This document shows positions 1 through 7,117 of a stretch of 11,506 nt of DNA, one piece after another; the first letter of the stretch is position 1; each line of letters begins with the position of its first letter. Origin of the DNA: an uncultured Cellvibrionales bacterium (GTDB lineage Bacteria; Pseudomonadota; Gammaproteobacteria; Pseudomonadales; UBA7434). The notes under the pieces were generated by a model. It saw only the letters and a program-made list of their open reading frames with translations, did no database searches and was not told the origin of the DNA. The translations under genes and the position numbers were made by a program. The stretch lies in contig CALCNB010000295.1 in assembly GCA_937897785.1 (NCBI GenBank), positions 1-11,506 of the forward strand, read 5' to 3'.

Positions 1-49
1 CACCTTGACATGGTGGGGGTCGGTGGTTCGAATCCACTCGGTCGTACCA
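1..49 (+). tRNA. tRNA-Val (anticodon GAC), 3' part only
   Basis: The window opens inside a tRNA gene. A CACC/GGTG anticodon stem encloses the 7-base loop TTGACAT, giving anticodon GAC (valine). It is followed by a variable region, a T arm (GGTGG, TTCGAAT, CCACT), the acceptor 3' strand CGGTCGT, discriminator A and an encoded CCA at 47-49. The D arm and the 5' acceptor strand lie outside the window. The bases read directly match the usual bacterial tRNA-Val(GAC) pattern as I remember it. No integrase or att-like repeat follows, so I see no sign that this tRNA end hosts an integrated element. Confidence 0.93.
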
Positions 50-56
50 AATTTAA

Positions 57-82
57 AAGTCCGCTACATGCGGGCTTTTTTT
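57..82 (+). terminator. Rho-independent terminator of the tRNA transcript
   Basis: An 8-bp stem (AAGTCCGC with GCGGGCTT, one G-T pair) closes a 5-base TACAT loop and runs into seven T residues at 76-82. It begins 8 bases after the tRNA CCA end, as expected for the end of a tRNA operon. Confidence 0.88.
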
Positions 83-207
83 ATGGTTGCGATTTGTCGA
101 AGAGTCTGACTGGGTTCGATAACACGCCAGAGTATTTTGGGGGAACGACTTGCCGGTCGCGTGAAGCGGTTATGACTAATCAAACAAGATTTTTGCAACA
201 GCGGCTA

Positions 208-216
208 TGGTATATT
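208..216 (+). promoter_or_regulatory. Probable extended -10 promoter for the YdjM-family gene
   Basis: TGG followed by TATATT (211-216) fits an extended -10 element (TGn-TATAAT type). The TTGCAA at 193-198 is too close to be a standard -35, so an extended -10 reading is preferred. Transcription would begin near 223, leaving about 33 bases of leader before the ATG at 256. No LexA-type CTGT-N8-ACAG box is present, although the E. coli relative ydjM is an SOS gene. Confidence 0.45.
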
Positions 217-255
217 ACGGTTTTTGATTAAAGACAATGTTTAGGTAATGCCGCT

Positions 256-1260
256 ATGGATCCTGTGACTCAAGGGGTGTTGGGCACCAGTCTGCCTCAG
301 GCAGTTGCGCGAAATAAAAAACAGCTCGGCATTGCTGGGCTGTTGGGTGTATTGGGGGGTATGGCACCGGATCTTGATGTCTTGATTCGGTCAAATACCG
401 ATCCATTGCTATTCCTCGAATACCATCGCCAGTTTACCCACTCGCTATTTTTTGTTCCCTTTGGCGGTGTGATGGTTGGGGTATTATTGTATTACTTGCT
501 GGGTAAGCGACTTGGACTCACGTGGTTGGCAACTTGTGTCTATACCACGTTGGGCTATGCGACCCATGCATTGCTTGATGCCTGTACCAGCTATGGAACT
601 CTGCTGCTGTGGCCATTCAGTAGCGAACGCTTTGCCTGGAATACGATATCTATTATTGATCCCTTATACACCTTGCCACTGCTGGTAGGGGTATTAATGG
701 CAGGCATAAAAAAACAAGCTCGCTTTGCTCGGGCGGCTTTGGTTTGGGCGCTGGTTTATCCGCTGGTCGGTTCCATGCAGCGTGACCGGGCGATAACGGC
801 AGGCTGGGAGTTGGCTATGTCGCGTGGTCATCAACCGGTCAGACTCGAAGCCAAGCCCAGCTTTGGTAATATCGTGCTTTGGAAAACAGTCTATGAAACT
901 GACCACTATTACTATGTTGATGCTGTGCACGTTGCTGGTGAGGTTAAGCATTACATTGGCGACAGGGCAAAAAAGTTGGATATCGCGCGGGATTTCAGCT
1001 GGCTAGATGTAGACTCACAGCAGGCCCGCGATATCGAACGCTTTGGTTGGTTTTCCAATGGCTATATTGCCTTAGATCCAAGCAATGCGCAGCGTATTAT
1101 CGACGTTCGCTATTCGCTGGTACCGAATGAAATTGCCTCGCTGTGGGGAATACAGCTATCGTCAGCGGCAGATGCGGATTCGCATGTGTTGTATACCACC
1201 GCGCGCCAGCTGAGCGATCGGCAGCGTGAGGCATTTGTTCGTCAACTGTTGGGTCGCTAA
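256..1260 (+). CDS. YdjM-family inner-membrane metal-dependent hydrolase
   Basis: A 334-residue protein of the YdjM/DUF457 family, annotated as membrane-bound metal-dependent hydrolases of unknown substrate. Family marks are seen in order: the N-terminal MDPVTQG start, APDLD at residues 37-41, HRQFTHS at 57-63, ATHALLD at 102-108 followed by TSYGT at 111-115, and IIDPLYT at 133-139. The conserved His and Asp residues in these motifs are the likely metal ligands. Hydrophobic segments lie around 24-36, 64-82, 89-101, 137-149 and 159-172. The region after about residue 180 is soluble and makes this protein much longer than E. coli YdjM. The ATG is preceded by TTTAGG ten bases upstream, a weak ribosome site. 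It stands alone, followed 149 bp later by the glycoside hydrolase on the same strand. The family assignment is confident; the reaction is unknown. Confidence 0.85.
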   Translation: MDPVTQGVLGTSLPQAVARNKKQLGIAGLLGVLGGMAPDLDVLIRSNTDPLLFLEYHRQFTHSLFFVPFGGVMVGVLLYYLLGKRLGLTWLATCVYTTLGYATHALLDACTSYGTLLLWPFSSERFAWNTISIIDPLYTLPLLVGVLMAGIKKQARFARAALVWALVYPLVGSMQRDRAITAGWELAMSRGHQPVRLEAKPSFGNIVLWKTVYETDHYYYVDAVHVAGEVKHYIGDRAKKLDIARDFSWLDVDSQQARDIERFGWFSNGYIALDPSNAQRIIDVRYSLVPNEIASLWGIQLSSAADADSHVLYTTARQLSDRQREAFVRQLLGR

Positions 1261-1287
1261 GCGTGGTTAGGTGACACACACGCTTTA
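1259..1287 (+). terminator. Possible weak terminator after the YdjM-family gene
   Basis: A 7-bp perfect stem (AAGCGTG at 1259-1265 with CACGCTT at 1279-1285) spans a 13-base loop and is followed by a short TTATT run. It overlaps the stop codon. The long loop and the poor T tract make it a weak candidate. Confidence 0.35.
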
Positions 1288-1362
1288 TTCAAAATGCACT
1301 AACAGTAAGTTTTGTTACGTGTTGTTACCTAATTGCAGTTCCTTTTTTTTTGAACTTCTACT

Positions 1363-1399
1363 TATAATGGTTTTACTCAGCTGTTTGTTGATCAACAAA
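1363..1399 (+). promoter_or_regulatory. Promoter -10 and palindromic operator candidate of the GH10 gene
   Basis: A consensus TATAAT lies at 1363-1368, with no convincing -35 at 16-18 bp spacing (the only TTGAAC is 7 bp away). Transcription would start near 1375. Just downstream is a 16-base perfect palindrome, TTTGTTGATCAACAAA (1384-1399), ending at the ribosome site AAGGGG (1399-1404), which sits 5 bases before the ATG. This position suits an operator for a dimeric repressor, or an activator-dependent promoter control site. The regulator is not identifiable from the window. Confidence 0.5.
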
Positions 1400-1409
1400 A
1401 GGGGTTTTT

Positions 1410-2480
1410 ATGCTCAAATTATCGTCTTTGGTCGCTTTTATCACCGTGCTTCTGTTGGGCTGTGTGTCACCGCCTGAGCCATCTGTCGAATCCTTGCGCG
1501 ATGTGGCCGATTTCCCCATTGGCTCATCAATAAGGCCCAATGATCTTTACCAAGACCCGCAAGCGCTTCGTTTGCAACAGCATCATTTTGATAGCTTAAC
1601 CACAGGCCTTGATATGAAAATGAACAAGGTGATGCCTGAAGAGGGGCGCTATAACTGGGGACCCATTGACAAGATATTGGCTTACACGCAAGAACATGAT
1701 CAGCGGTTATTCGGTCATAATTTAATTTGGCACTCATCGACACCGCAGTGGTTAGTGGATAAGGCGCGACAAAATCCTGAATGGCTCGATGGTTTTATGC
1801 GAGAGTATATACATACCTATGTCGGTCGATACAAAGGCGTGGTCGATGGTTGGGATGTGGTGAATGAAGGCTTAGTGACGAAGGGAGCGGGTTTTAGAGA
1901 AGATACTATTTGGCATCAAACATTAGGCATTGATTACATTGAAAAAGCGTTCCGCTATGCCCATGAGGCCGACCCTGACGCGATATTGTTTTACAACGAT
2001 TTTAATATTGAGCGTGATCTTGAAAAATTCAATACCATGATGACCATGGTCGATGATTTTATGACTCGTGGTGTGCCTATTTCAGGGATTGGTTTTCAAA
2101 TGCATATCCGTATCGATATACCTAACGAGGTGATTGCCGAGACCTTAAGACGTGCCGCGGCGACCGGTTTGCAAATTCATTTATCCGAAGTGGATATTAT
2201 TTTTAATACTCATGATGACAGCCGTGGCGGCGGCATTCAGCGTCATGAAGCAGTCACCGATGAGATGTTGCAGGCGCAGCGGGTTAAGTATCGACAGTTG
2301 GTTGAGATGTACCGAAACATTGTGCCAAAAGACCAGCAGTATGGCATTACCTTTTGGGGCTTTAATGATCGCGATACGTGGATAAGACGGTTTTTTAAAA
2401 TGCAGGATTGGCCCTGCATTTACGATGACGATTTAAAACCCAAACCCGCCTTCTATGGGTTTTTAGAAGGCCTGCGATAA
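1410..2480 (+). CDS. Glycoside hydrolase family 10 (xylanase-like) lipoprotein
   Basis: A 356-residue GH10-type TIM-barrel enzyme; the family chiefly cuts beta-1,4-xylan with retention of configuration. The N terminus is a lipoprotein signal with lipobox LLGC (Cys18); Val at +2 fits outer-membrane sorting. Seen in order: GHNLIWH (His103, His108), WDVVNE at 148-153 with Glu153 as predicted acid/base, YNDFN (194-198), GFQMH (Gln230, His232), LSEVD with Glu260 as predicted nucleophile, and the Trp pair W316/W324. The conserved Glu-Asn of the motif usually read as T-x-EN-x-MK is Gly66-Leu67 here, although Lys70 remains; these residues normally bind sugar at subsite -2. No carbohydrate-binding module is present. 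It has a strong ribosome site (AAGGGG) and its own promoter-like leader. Membership is sure; whether the substrate is ordinary xylan is open. Confidence 0.9.
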   Translation: MLKLSSLVAFITVLLLGCVSPPEPSVESLRDVADFPIGSSIRPNDLYQDPQALRLQQHHFDSLTTGLDMKMNKVMPEEGRYNWGPIDKILAYTQEHDQRLFGHNLIWHSSTPQWLVDKARQNPEWLDGFMREYIHTYVGRYKGVVDGWDVVNEGLVTKGAGFREDTIWHQTLGIDYIEKAFRYAHEADPDAILFYNDFNIERDLEKFNTMMTMVDDFMTRGVPISGIGFQMHIRIDIPNEVIAETLRRAAATGLQIHLSEVDIIFNTHDDSRGGGIQRHEAVTDEMLQAQRVKYRQLVEMYRNIVPKDQQYGITFWGFNDRDTWIRRFFKMQDWPCIYDDDLKPKPAFYGFLEGLR

Positions 2481-2530
2481 TGTCGATCAAGCGATATTGT
2501 TAATTTGCTAATCACTTTTTATTGGCCTAT

Positions 2531-4588
2531 TTATTGGTTTATATACCAAATTGGTGAGGTCCAAGCTCGTTCTTGAATCGTTTTGGGAATCGTCGGGTTA
2601 CTGCAAGCCAAGGGTTGTTGGTCCGCCGGTAAAGACAGGCAATCATAGGTACTCCAGCGACAGCTTGGATTTTCGACCACTCGTCCGTAATAAACCGCGT
2701 TTAATTCTGGATCAAATTGCGGATCTTGCCAGACGGCACACAGTTGGTCATAGCCTGAGGGCAATGGTTCGCAGGTGCGGGTATTCACCGAGCCAACAGT
2801 TTCAGCATCTCCCGCAACATCATAAACATGTTCATTGAGTCGACCTTGATCATCGACCCAGCCTTTAATGATTTGCAGCTTTTGTAAATTAGAGGCGTCA
2901 TTGATGGGGTCTTTTTGCGCGCTAATTAATAATCGTGGCTGGTTATTATTGGTGTTATTTTTAGCCAATAACTTGCCGCCCATAGGCACGCCGTTGGCGT
3001 AGGCCGTGCGAATCATGTCAGCAGAGTCGCAGATAGACGAATGATAATCCCAGCCTGCAAATAAGCGAGGTTTAATGCGCGGGCCGCTCGTACCAAAGGT
3101 TTCCTTACGTCGCATGGCACGAAATAGAGAAGGCCGCGAATTTTCTTCAGCCCAAATCCCGGCTAAGCCACCAGGGTTGTAGCGCGTGCTATCGCCCTTG
3201 GCGACACCGGGTACAATTTTGGGGCCGCCGAGTCGGTTTGAGGCTTTTCGATCCATGCCCGTCGAGCCTACAAAGGCATTTTCACGCACCGCGCCTGAGG
3301 CGCCGGTATGATTATCAGTGGCCGCAATGATGCCAAATTCAAAGGGGTTTACCCCAAGGCTTTGAGCCTCTTTTAGGCCTTGTGTTAATGCGGTTCTGAC
3401 ATAGCTATTACGTGAGATACAGCCTTGCAGTGACATACCGCCTCGACCCATCTCATCGCCGCAATCGACGGTTGGCTCTTGGGGCTCGCGCAGTTTTTCA
3501 AAATCACATAACTCATCGTAGCCACCGACCACATTACTCAAGCCATTGCGGCATTCAGAATCGCCTTTAACCTGCATAATCTCTACCAGCGGTTCGACTT
3601 GTTGGCGCAACCGTGACAAGCGTTGGCGTTCGCTGTCGTCAATACCTTCGACGGCCGAGTAAGGGTAAAACATTCTGCCGCTGCTCCAATTACTGTTATG
3701 GGGGATCGAAATCGCATCGCAGTCGGTTCCAGAATCAATGCAGTAATCTTTTAGCCACTGCCAAAGCTTTTCGGGTTGCGTTTGGTCTTTAGAGCTCAGT
3801 GGTACTGGCGGTACGGTGTCATTGGCGAAAATGATATTACGGTGCAGGTTGGCTTGTTCGGCAGCCAAGCTGTATTCATAGGCGACAAAGCTGGTAAAGC
3901 GGCAATCTGATGAGCGGTCATAGGCCTGTTCAGCGGCTCGTTGCTCTTCATCCCATTGATCAATGGCTGCTGTGATACAGCGATGACCGTCTTGGCCGCA
4001 AATTTTTTCAGAGCGATTATTGCTAAAAATGACTAAGGCCATCATGCGCATCAAAGGTTGCATCACTTCTGATACGGGCAACTTAATATCACCGCGATAG
4101 ACTTTACAGATTGCTTGGTCGTAAGCGGGATTATTGTCGGTTAAACAGAGATGGGTCTCACCAAAGTTTTCGGCATGGTCTGTGATAGCGGCGAAGTCGA
4201 GTGGGCGACGTAATTGCACGACGGGGATATGGTTGGTGTCGCTGTTATCTGACTTTAATCGAATCGATAAGGGTTCACCTTGGGCAAATCGATAAGCGTC
4301 TGTTGGTGAGGCGACATTACCAAAAGAACTTGAATCGTGCGAAATGGCCGTATGAATATGCAATTCACCAAAATAAGCGTTTCGCTGTTCATTATTGTCA
4401 TCGCAGTCTTCACGACCATTAGCGGTGAAATTAGGTTTTACGGGTTGCTGAGTAAAATAGCGTGCATCGAAATCGGCGGTAGACTCAACTGTGGCGAGTT
4501 GTGACTGAAGCCAAAAATATAATCCCATTAGGGTAATGACAACAGCAGCAAGCAGGTAAGCGGTGATTGTTAAGCCAGTTTTTAGCAT
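2531..4588 (-). CDS. DUF3604 family PHP-like metal hydrolase, membrane-anchored
   Basis: A 685-residue DUF3604 protein, a family resembling PHP phosphoesterases but without a settled substrate. An uncleaved-looking N-terminal membrane helix (about residues 5-27) is followed by a large domain that should lie in the periplasm. Possible metal-binding motifs are FGELHIH (His77, His79), ITDHAENFGE (Asp137, His138, Glu140), SIPHNSN (His297) and ATDNHTG (Asp425, His427). I count 18 cysteines after the helix, an even number that fits disulfides in an oxidising compartment. The start is set at 4588: its ATG has AAAGG nine bases upstream, whereas the upstream in-frame ATG at 4597 abuts that site directly. 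It is convergent with the GH10 gene (50-bp gap) and lies 170 bp downstream of alkB on the same strand. Function beyond a probable metal-dependent hydrolase is unknown. Confidence 0.85.
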   Translation of the reverse strand: MLKTGLTITAYLLAAVVITLMGLYFWLQSQLATVESTADFDARYFTQQPVKPNFTANGREDCDDNNEQRNAYFGELHIHTAISHDSSSFGNVASPTDAYRFAQGEPLSIRLKSDNSDTNHIPVVQLRRPLDFAAITDHAENFGETHLCLTDNNPAYDQAICKVYRGDIKLPVSEVMQPLMRMMALVIFSNNRSEKICGQDGHRCITAAIDQWDEEQRAAEQAYDRSSDCRFTSFVAYEYSLAAEQANLHRNIIFANDTVPPVPLSSKDQTQPEKLWQWLKDYCIDSGTDCDAISIPHNSNWSSGRMFYPYSAVEGIDDSERQRLSRLRQQVEPLVEIMQVKGDSECRNGLSNVVGGYDELCDFEKLREPQEPTVDCGDEMGRGGMSLQGCISRNSYVRTALTQGLKEAQSLGVNPFEFGIIAATDNHTGASGAVRENAFVGSTGMDRKASNRLGGPKIVPGVAKGDSTRYNPGGLAGIWAEENSRPSLFRAMRRKETFGTSGPRIKPRLFAGWDYHSSICDSADMIRTAYANGVPMGGKLLAKNNTNNNQPRLLISAQKDPINDASNLQKLQIIKGWVDDQGRLNEHVYDVAGDAETVGSVNTRTCEPLPSGYDQLCAVWQDPQFDPELNAVYYGRVVENPSCRWSTYDCLSLPADQQPLACSNPTIPKTIQERAWTSPIWYINQ

Positions 4589-4597
4589 GCTAATCAT

Positions 4598-4602
4598 CCT
4601 TT
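4598..4602 (-). promoter_or_regulatory. Ribosome binding site deciding the DUF3604 start
   Basis: Read on the minus strand, AAAGG lies nine bases before the ATG at 4588 but immediately against the in-frame ATG at 4597. This favours the shorter product beginning MLKTGL, which also gives a cleaner signal-anchor. Confidence 0.6.
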
Positions 4603-4767
4603 GTTCAGTCAGACATTATGAGCCTTATTACGTATAGCAATGCTTGGTTATGCTCGGCATCCTAACTATCATCACAAATAATGGTATTTTTTTCTAGTAA
4701 GGTGAAACGATTGCAATTATAGCCATTGCCTAAGTAATAAAGATCTATGCGCGGATTAACGGTGCGC

Positions 4768-5910
4768 TTAAATAGCTTGCCGATTTACCTTGCTTAAGTC
4801 TCCGTTGATATGCGGCAATGACAACAGCTTCTTATCCATCACACGAAACCATAATGGCGGGCAGTAAGCGAGCATATACATGCCGTGATAACCGATGGGC
4901 ATTTGGGGGATATGTTCAAAATTACGTAAACTTTGGTAGCGTCTGGTTGGATTGGCATGGTGATCAGAGTGACGTTGAATATTGAAAAATTGTACGTTGC
5001 TAATAATAAAATTGGCGTTCCAAGAGTGATGGGGTTGGCACTTTTCATAGCGACCATTGGGCAGCTTTTCCCGTAGTAAGCCATAATGTTCGATGTAGTT
5101 AGCCGAGGTTAAAATAAACCAGGCCCAGATGTTATGAATAATCAAGAAAGGCAGCATAATCCAGCCGAAGACATAAATAAGGCTGCCCTGTAAAAAAGCG
5201 CTTAGCGCATACGATTGCAGTAAATCATTTTCAACGGACCAAAAAGATTGCCCCTTGTTAGCGAGTCGTTGCTTTTCTAATTCAAAGCCGCGGATAAAAG
5301 CGCCTGGTATTTCACGGCAGGCGAAAGCGTAGATTGATTCGCCCATACGAGCACTGGCGGGGTCTTCGGGCGTGGCCACCCAGATATGATGACCGCGATT
5401 ATGTTCGATACCAAAATGACCGTATGCTGGCACGGCTAATAGTATTTTAGCCAGCCATTTTTCAAGCGCGGTATTTTTGTGTCCCAATTCATGGGCTGTG
5501 CTAATACCGATACCACTGTATGCGCCCGCAGTGAGCGCTAGAGCAAACATAATAATGGCTGACAGTGTTTCTGTGCCGACGACCCACGCAATGGCAATGA
5601 GCACAAAAAAATGCAAAGGCACTGTGGCGATGGTCAGCCATCGATAGTAGTTATCGCTTTCAAGTTGCGGGACTATTGCTTCAGGTGGGTTGTTTTCGTC
5701 TTCGCCGACGATGAGATCAACGATTGGAATGACGCCATAGAATACCAGTAAGGGCATTGCAAGCAGCCATGCTTGATGAGTTTGAAAATAAAGGACGATA
5801 GCGCCGAGAGGAATGACTGGGAGCATAATAGCCATCAGCCATAAGTAACGTTTGTGATCGATGTATTCGATCAGCCCTTTTTCAAGATGATTTAGTGTGT
5901 ATTTGACCAT
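4768..5910 (-). CDS. alkB: Alkane 1-monooxygenase (AlkB)
   Basis: A 380-residue integral membrane di-iron enzyme that hydroxylates the terminal carbon of alkanes to 1-alkanols, taking electrons from rubredoxin. The histidine boxes are all present: HELGHK (His140, His144), EHNRGHH (170-175) running into the AlkB hallmark VATPEDPASARMGE, NYIEHYG (271-277), and QRHSDHH (His314, His317, His318) followed by ANPTRRYQSLR. IPIVDLIVGEDENNP at 61-75 is also typical. About six hydrophobic helices are visible, in pairs near 23-42, 48-67, 92-132 and 237-268. The start has GAGGGG about ten bases upstream. Its divergent neighbour is an AraC-family regulator. No rubredoxin, rubredoxin reductase or alcohol dehydrogenase of the classical alk type is in this window. 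The hallmark sequences make a plain fatty-acid desaturase unlikely; chain-length range cannot be told. Confidence 0.95.
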   Translation of the reverse strand: MVKYTLNHLEKGLIEYIDHKRYLWLMAIMLPVIPLGAIVLYFQTHQAWLLAMPLLVFYGVIPIVDLIVGEDENNPPEAIVPQLESDNYYRWLTIATVPLHFFVLIAIAWVVGTETLSAIIMFALALTAGAYSGIGISTAHELGHKNTALEKWLAKILLAVPAYGHFGIEHNRGHHIWVATPEDPASARMGESIYAFACREIPGAFIRGFELEKQRLANKGQSFWSVENDLLQSYALSAFLQGSLIYVFGWIMLPFLIIHNIWAWFILTSANYIEHYGLLREKLPNGRYEKCQPHHSWNANFIISNVQFFNIQRHSDHHANPTRRYQSLRNFEHIPQMPIGYHGMYMLAYCPPLWFRVMDKKLLSLPHINGDLSKVNRQAI

Positions 5911-5995
5911 GCCTCAATAGCCCCTCTCTGATTTGCATTCAGTTTAGGGCGTAAGTGGCGATCTTAATGAGTCATATACCGTCTTAATATGGGTT

Positions 5996-6036
5996 AATTA
6001 CAGTCTATAAGGGTGTCTAATACAATCAATTACAGT
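5996..6036. repeat. Direct repeat AATTACAGT, 32 bp apart, in the alkB/araC spacer
   Basis: AATTACAGT occurs at 5996-6004 and again at 6028-6036 in the same orientation, with further matching flanks (T-N before, N-TA after). A 32-bp offset is about three helical turns, so both copies face the same side of the DNA. AraC-family regulators commonly bind such direct repeats, so these are candidate sites for the adjacent regulator (inference). Confidence 0.55.
5997..6025 (-). promoter_or_regulatory. Candidate alkB promoter
   Basis: On the minus strand, TTGTAT (6020-6025) and TGTAAT (5997-6002) are 17 bp apart, a good sigma70 spacing. The -10 falls inside the left copy of the direct repeat. An alternative is a -10-like TATATG (5973-5978) with the repeats lying upstream as activator sites. 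I cannot choose between them by eye. Confidence 0.4.
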
Positions 6037-6041
6037 ATACT
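6036..6041 (+). promoter_or_regulatory. Candidate -10 of the araC-type regulator gene
   Basis: TATACT lies at 6036-6041 with no good -35 upstream; it abuts the right copy of the AATTACAGT repeat. This would allow the regulator to control its own synthesis. The leader would be about 38 bases, with the ribosome site CGAGGA (6075-6080) five bases before the ATG at 6086. Confidence 0.45.
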
Positions 6042-6085
6042 AGCGGCCATAGAGCAGGGTTTTAAGTGAATAAACGAGGATTACT

Positions 6086-7063
6086 ATGCACCAATTTGTG
6101 CTGCCTATCTTGATCGATTTACTCTCTGAAACGGGCTTTGACGAGGATCAATTAATGACCGGTTCGGGCTTCGAGGCGCTTGGCGCCGCGATGAATGCAT
6201 CACTCTCGCCTTTTCAGGTCGATAATCTTTGTGGTAACGCCGTTAAATTAAGTCACGATCCTGCCTTGGGTTTAAAGGCTGGTGGTAAGTTAGATATGAT
6301 GTCTTTGGGGATTTTGGGCTACGCATTGATGAGTTGCGTCTCGGTGGGTGACAGTCTACGGGTGTTAATGCGTTACATTAAAATGCTACTGCCCAGCGCT
6401 CAAGTGAATTTATTGCCAAGCAAAGAAAAGTTTGAGTTGGTCGGTAAAGCGCCTGAGTTGCCGTTATTGCTCGAGCGGTTTTATATCGACGCATTGTTTT
6501 CAGGTATTGCACATAATTTATATGCCCTAACGGATAAGACGTCTTTTAATATTCAGCTTGAGTTGCCTTACGAAAAGCCTCATCAACTGGCTATATACCA
6601 CCATATTTTTGGCGAGCAGATTCGTTTTGGTGCTTCCCGTTATGCCCTGACTTTTGATAAGCCGACCTTAGCAATGAGCTTGTCCAGTGCGAATCCTGCG
6701 GCACAGGAAATTTTTCGTCGCGAGTGTGATCGTTTAATGAGTAGCGAGACACATCTGGGCATTGTCAGTGAGCGTGTCAAACAAACCTTATTATCGGCTC
6801 GATTAGATTTTCCTAATTGCAAAGCAATGGCGGCATATCTACACATGAGTGAAAGTACTTTGCAAAGACGTTTAGCCAAAGAGGGCACGCGGTATCAGCG
6901 GCTATTGGATCAAGTGCGCTATACCTTGGCTCGTGAATACCTGCAACAGACAGCCTTGCCAGTTGCGGAAATTGGCCTGTTGCTAGGCTACAGTGACGCG
7001 GCTAATTTTAGACGTTCATTCAAGCGCTGGTCGGGCATCACACCTGCACAGTTAAGGGTATAG
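6086..7063 (+). CDS. AraC-family transcriptional regulator, probable alkB regulator
   Basis: A 325-residue activator-type protein. Residues 1 to about 200 resemble the arabinose-binding-like domain found in the OruR/ArgR-type branch of the AraC family (start pattern VLPILIDLLSETG, then HDPALGLKAGG at 57-67 and LGILGYALMS at 74-83). The C terminus has two helix-turn-helix units: CKAMAAYLHMSESTLQRRL at 245-263, and the second with the family signature around 292-325, including IGLLLGYSDAANFRRSFKRW and GITPAQLR. It starts at a well-placed ribosome site. It is transcribed divergently from alkB across 175 bp, the common arrangement for a pathway regulator; AraC/XylS-type AlkR of Acinetobacter is a known precedent for alkane control. 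The inducer could be an alkane or a fatty product, which is inference. Confidence 0.9.
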   Translation: MHQFVLPILIDLLSETGFDEDQLMTGSGFEALGAAMNASLSPFQVDNLCGNAVKLSHDPALGLKAGGKLDMMSLGILGYALMSCVSVGDSLRVLMRYIKMLLPSAQVNLLPSKEKFELVGKAPELPLLLERFYIDALFSGIAHNLYALTDKTSFNIQLELPYEKPHQLAIYHHIFGEQIRFGASRYALTFDKPTLAMSLSSANPAAQEIFRRECDRLMSSETHLGIVSERVKQTLLSARLDFPNCKAMAAYLHMSESTLQRRLAKEGTRYQRLLDQVRYTLAREYLQQTALPVAEIGLLLGYSDAANFRRSFKRWSGITPAQLRV

Positions 7064-7117
7064 GCGAACGTCTGCCAAAAAATGCCTGATGAGACTGTGA
7101 TGACCGCTGTTATAGGA

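Noticed and set aside
104..140. CTG...CAG pairs resembling a LexA site, looked for because YdjM is an SOS gene in E. coli
   Set aside because: The spacing is far longer than CTGT-N8-ACAG and the outer bases do not match.
10..231. 73-codon plus-strand frame over the tRNA and its terminator
   Set aside because: It runs through the tRNA 3' half and the terminator, so it cannot be a real gene.
1441..1743. 100-codon minus-strand frame inside the GH10 gene
   Set aside because: It is a shadow of a clear GH10 coding frame, with no ribosome site or recognisable motif.
7064..7117. Terminator between the convergent araC-type and cytochrome genes
   Set aside because: No stem of useful length with a T run was found in these 54 bases on either strand.
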